Of a stretch of DNA of 64,000 bases, positions 62,293 to 64,000 are shown in pieces. Position numbers and translations under genes: made by a program. Numbering within the stretch: the first letter of the stretch is position 1; each line of letters starts with the position of its first letter. Source of the stretch: Plumapathes pennacea (taxonomy: Eukaryota; Cnidaria; Anthozoa; Antipatharia; Myriopathidae); contig OZ038467.1 of assembly GCA_964036295.1 (NCBI GenBank), positions 8,006,170-8,070,169 of the forward strand. Direction: 5' to 3'. The notes under the pieces are model-generated. The model saw only the letters and a list, made by a program, of their open reading frames with translations. It did not search any database and was not told where the DNA came from.

Positions 62293-62640
62293 TTTTATTA
62301 TATAGACACGAGTGTTTTACTGGAAAATATACCGTGATTAAAATCCATACGAAACTACATCTGGAATGGCGAGTGGCGTATTTTCCATATCCTCACTAGT
62401 TAGGATATTGTTGGCATCATTTCTCGCTTTTGCACGGTTGTTTGTGTAATTTCTCGTAAAACACTCGTGTCTAATATAATAAAAAGAAAATTACAGGGCG
62501 GCTTGAAGATATGGATTTTATTTTCGCGTGGTACAAATAACATTTTACTCACTCGCGAAGCGCTCGTTCGTAAAATATTGTTTTTACCACTCGAAAATAA
62601 AATTCACATCTTCGCGCCGCCGTGTAACATCCTCTACTTA
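62293..62640. mobile_element. Composite palindromic MITE, copy D
   Basis: ATTATATAGACACGAGTGTT to ACACTCGTGTCTAATATAAT, then ATTACAGGGCGGCTTGAAGA to CGCCGCCGTGTAACATCC. Same layout as copy B. Confidence 0.8.
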
Positions 62641-62760
62641 TGAATCGGGCTAGTTCCGAGTCGCGCCGAGTGACGCATGTTGTGCCGACGGAAAAAAAAA
62701 AACCCGGCTTGGCTGACGATGATCGCAGAGACTGACACTTGGTTTTCTGATGAATTTCAG

Positions 62761-62811
62761 TGACTTCATTGTCTTTGAAGGTGAAGAAACTGAGCCAGAA
62801 GAAGAGAAATA
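62761..62811 (+). CDS. Possible terminal exon (weak)
   Basis: After a fair acceptor (GATGAATTTCAG) there are 16 codons ending in a stop: DFIVFEGEETEPEEEK. The acidic end looks like a protein C-terminus. The RGS gene already has a stop upstream, so it would need another transcript or gene. No family recognised. Confidence 0.2.
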
Positions 62812-63689
62812 GTGAAAGACGGCAAAATCGGGGGGAGGAACAGAAATGAACTAAACGAAAGAAAAAGTATGCAAAAAGGATAATTAACTTATCAGCAACA
62901 AAATCAGTTCATTTTGATAATTTATTGAAAGAAGCGGCGCTTACATTCGATACAAATAGCAACTTTTCTACTCTTTAAGATCGTTACTTTATAGAAGTTT
63001 GGGACACCATGAATGCCATGGTATAGGGGAAAACAGCTAGCTATCTAAAGCATGAAGCCCTAAGCTGAGCTAATTGTGTGTATGTCACTTAACTAACGAT
63101 GTTCTAGAACTTACACTTTACTATGAATTGGGACGTGCTGGCAAATTGATTTTTTTTAAACGATGTAAGTAATGGTAATATGAACATTGACAAATCAAAT
63201 CAGACAAATGTACTTTGTGCATTATAAAGCTGATTAAGTTAAAGAAATTATCTATAAATGTATTACTTCTACTATTCAGCCCTGCCGGCTAGAAATTTGC
63301 CGAAGCCATAGAAACACCTGACACACAGCTGCAGTTGAAAAATAGATTGTAAAAATAATTATTGTAAATGTATAATTATTCAATACAAATTTTGGGGTCT
63401 AAATGAAGCATTGTGGCTCGCAATATTGTTCATTTTATTTCTGCATAGTGCGTTTGTGTTTAGATTGAGCAAAACACTTTCTCACACACTCATTATTTAG
63501 CTGTTCATGGTTTGGCTTCAAAGTATTCATTAACAGGAACCTCAGTGGATGGCCCATAATAATCCAACATCCAAACATTTGTTATGTTTAACTTGAAGAC
63601 AAGCCAATCTAAACAAGAAGGAAACACAACATGAACAACAAAAGCAGCACAGGCTCACTTCTATGAAAAGCTGGACGAAAGCCTGGGGG

Positions 63690-63935
63690 TTCTTCTCATA
63701 CTTTTGGCAGTTTTGATTTCAGACCTATATTCCAAATTTTCACCCTATTTTGGACCTGTAGTCCAAAAATTTGCACCTTACCAAAAACCAAATACAAAAG
63801 TAAGCTAATTCCAGACCAAAGGGACAAAATTTGTACCCTAATTTAGACTGAACTGCTTGAAAATGATACCCTTTGGGGTGCACCAATGGCTTATAGATGG
63901 GATAACCCCCCCCCCCCCCCCCCCCCCCCCTCCAC
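63690..63935. repeat. C-tract-ended repeat, last copy
   Basis: Repeated CCTATTTTGGACCTGTAGTC, GGACAAAATTTGTACCCTAA motifs and GCTTATAGATGGGATAACCC followed by about 30 C. Related in pattern to 24375-24545 and 34500-34850. Confidence 0.55.
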
Positions 63936-64000
63936 TCACCTTGGGACTAAAGAAATGCAATATACCCAAACACGTATTTATTATTTTTCCTTTTTTCCCT

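Larger units (their letters stand above)
62076..64000. other. Region downstream of the RGS gene
   Basis: Contains composite element copy D (62293-62640), a possible terminal exon at 62761-62811, AT-rich unique sequence to 63650 and a C-tract repeat (63690-63935) ending in about 30 C. No complete gene is visible on either strand. TTTATT on the plus strand (about 62931, 63436) could be minus-strand poly(A) signals of a gene beyond the window. Confidence 0.4.

Overview
This is eukaryotic, metazoan nuclear DNA, most likely from an anthozoan cnidarian such as a stony coral. The genus cannot be fixed from sequence alone. Reasons: intron-rich genes with GT-AG junctions, animal families (GnT-I, adhesion GPCR, RZ-type RGS, leucine repeat adaptor), about 40% GC by eye, and a dense load of short palindromic MITE-like repeats in introns and spacers. 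All gene models were assembled by hand by matching reading frame, splice sites and intron phase; there is no transcript evidence.

Layout. (1) 441-1640 minus: intronless MGAT1 (GnT-I). It is head to head, 591 bp apart, with (2) 2232-4719 plus: a four-exon secreted or membrane-anchored CAP-domain protein. (3) 5471-10498 plus: seven-exon PSMB2, the proteasome beta-4 subunit. (4) 10499-19003: a repeat-rich stretch without a convincing gene. (5) 19004-44883 plus: one 33-exon adhesion GPCR of 2,082 residues. (6) 46959-50221 plus: a two-exon leucine repeat adaptor protein (LURAP1/FAM89 family). (7) 50222-53738: repeats. (8) 53739-62075 plus: an eight-exon RGS protein of the RZ (RGS17/19/20) class with a cysteine string. 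(9) 62076-64000: repeats and no firm gene.

The most interesting object is the adhesion GPCR. Read in phase across all 33 exons it gives: signal peptide, EGF with a Gly-Ser-Asp insert, four Ig domains, three FN3 domains (the third carrying a basic insert with furin-like sites), SEA, two more Ig domains, HRM, GAIN/GPS with an intact HL/T cleavage site, seven membrane helices, and a tail of about 294 residues. The C-terminal half resembles the ADGRF5 (GPR116) layout (SEA-Ig-Ig-GAIN-7TM). The N-terminal half resembles neural Ig/FN3 adhesion molecules. I do not know of a described receptor with this full order, and novelty must be tested by database search.

The genes do not form an operon and have different jobs: Golgi N-glycan branching, a CAP protein, the proteasome, adhesion signalling, an actomyosin-type adaptor and G-protein regulation. 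It may be chance that a receptor, an adaptor and an RGS lie side by side. The rest of the window is a catalogue of repeats: at least four copies of a composite palindromic element (one with a second element nested in it), a ~200 bp family with TTAACCCTTTCACTCCC ends (about nine copies), Tigger-like GGACACC elements, a 378 bp element with an 8 bp target duplication, a 1.3 kb TIR element, and long ATC/TGA microsatellites.
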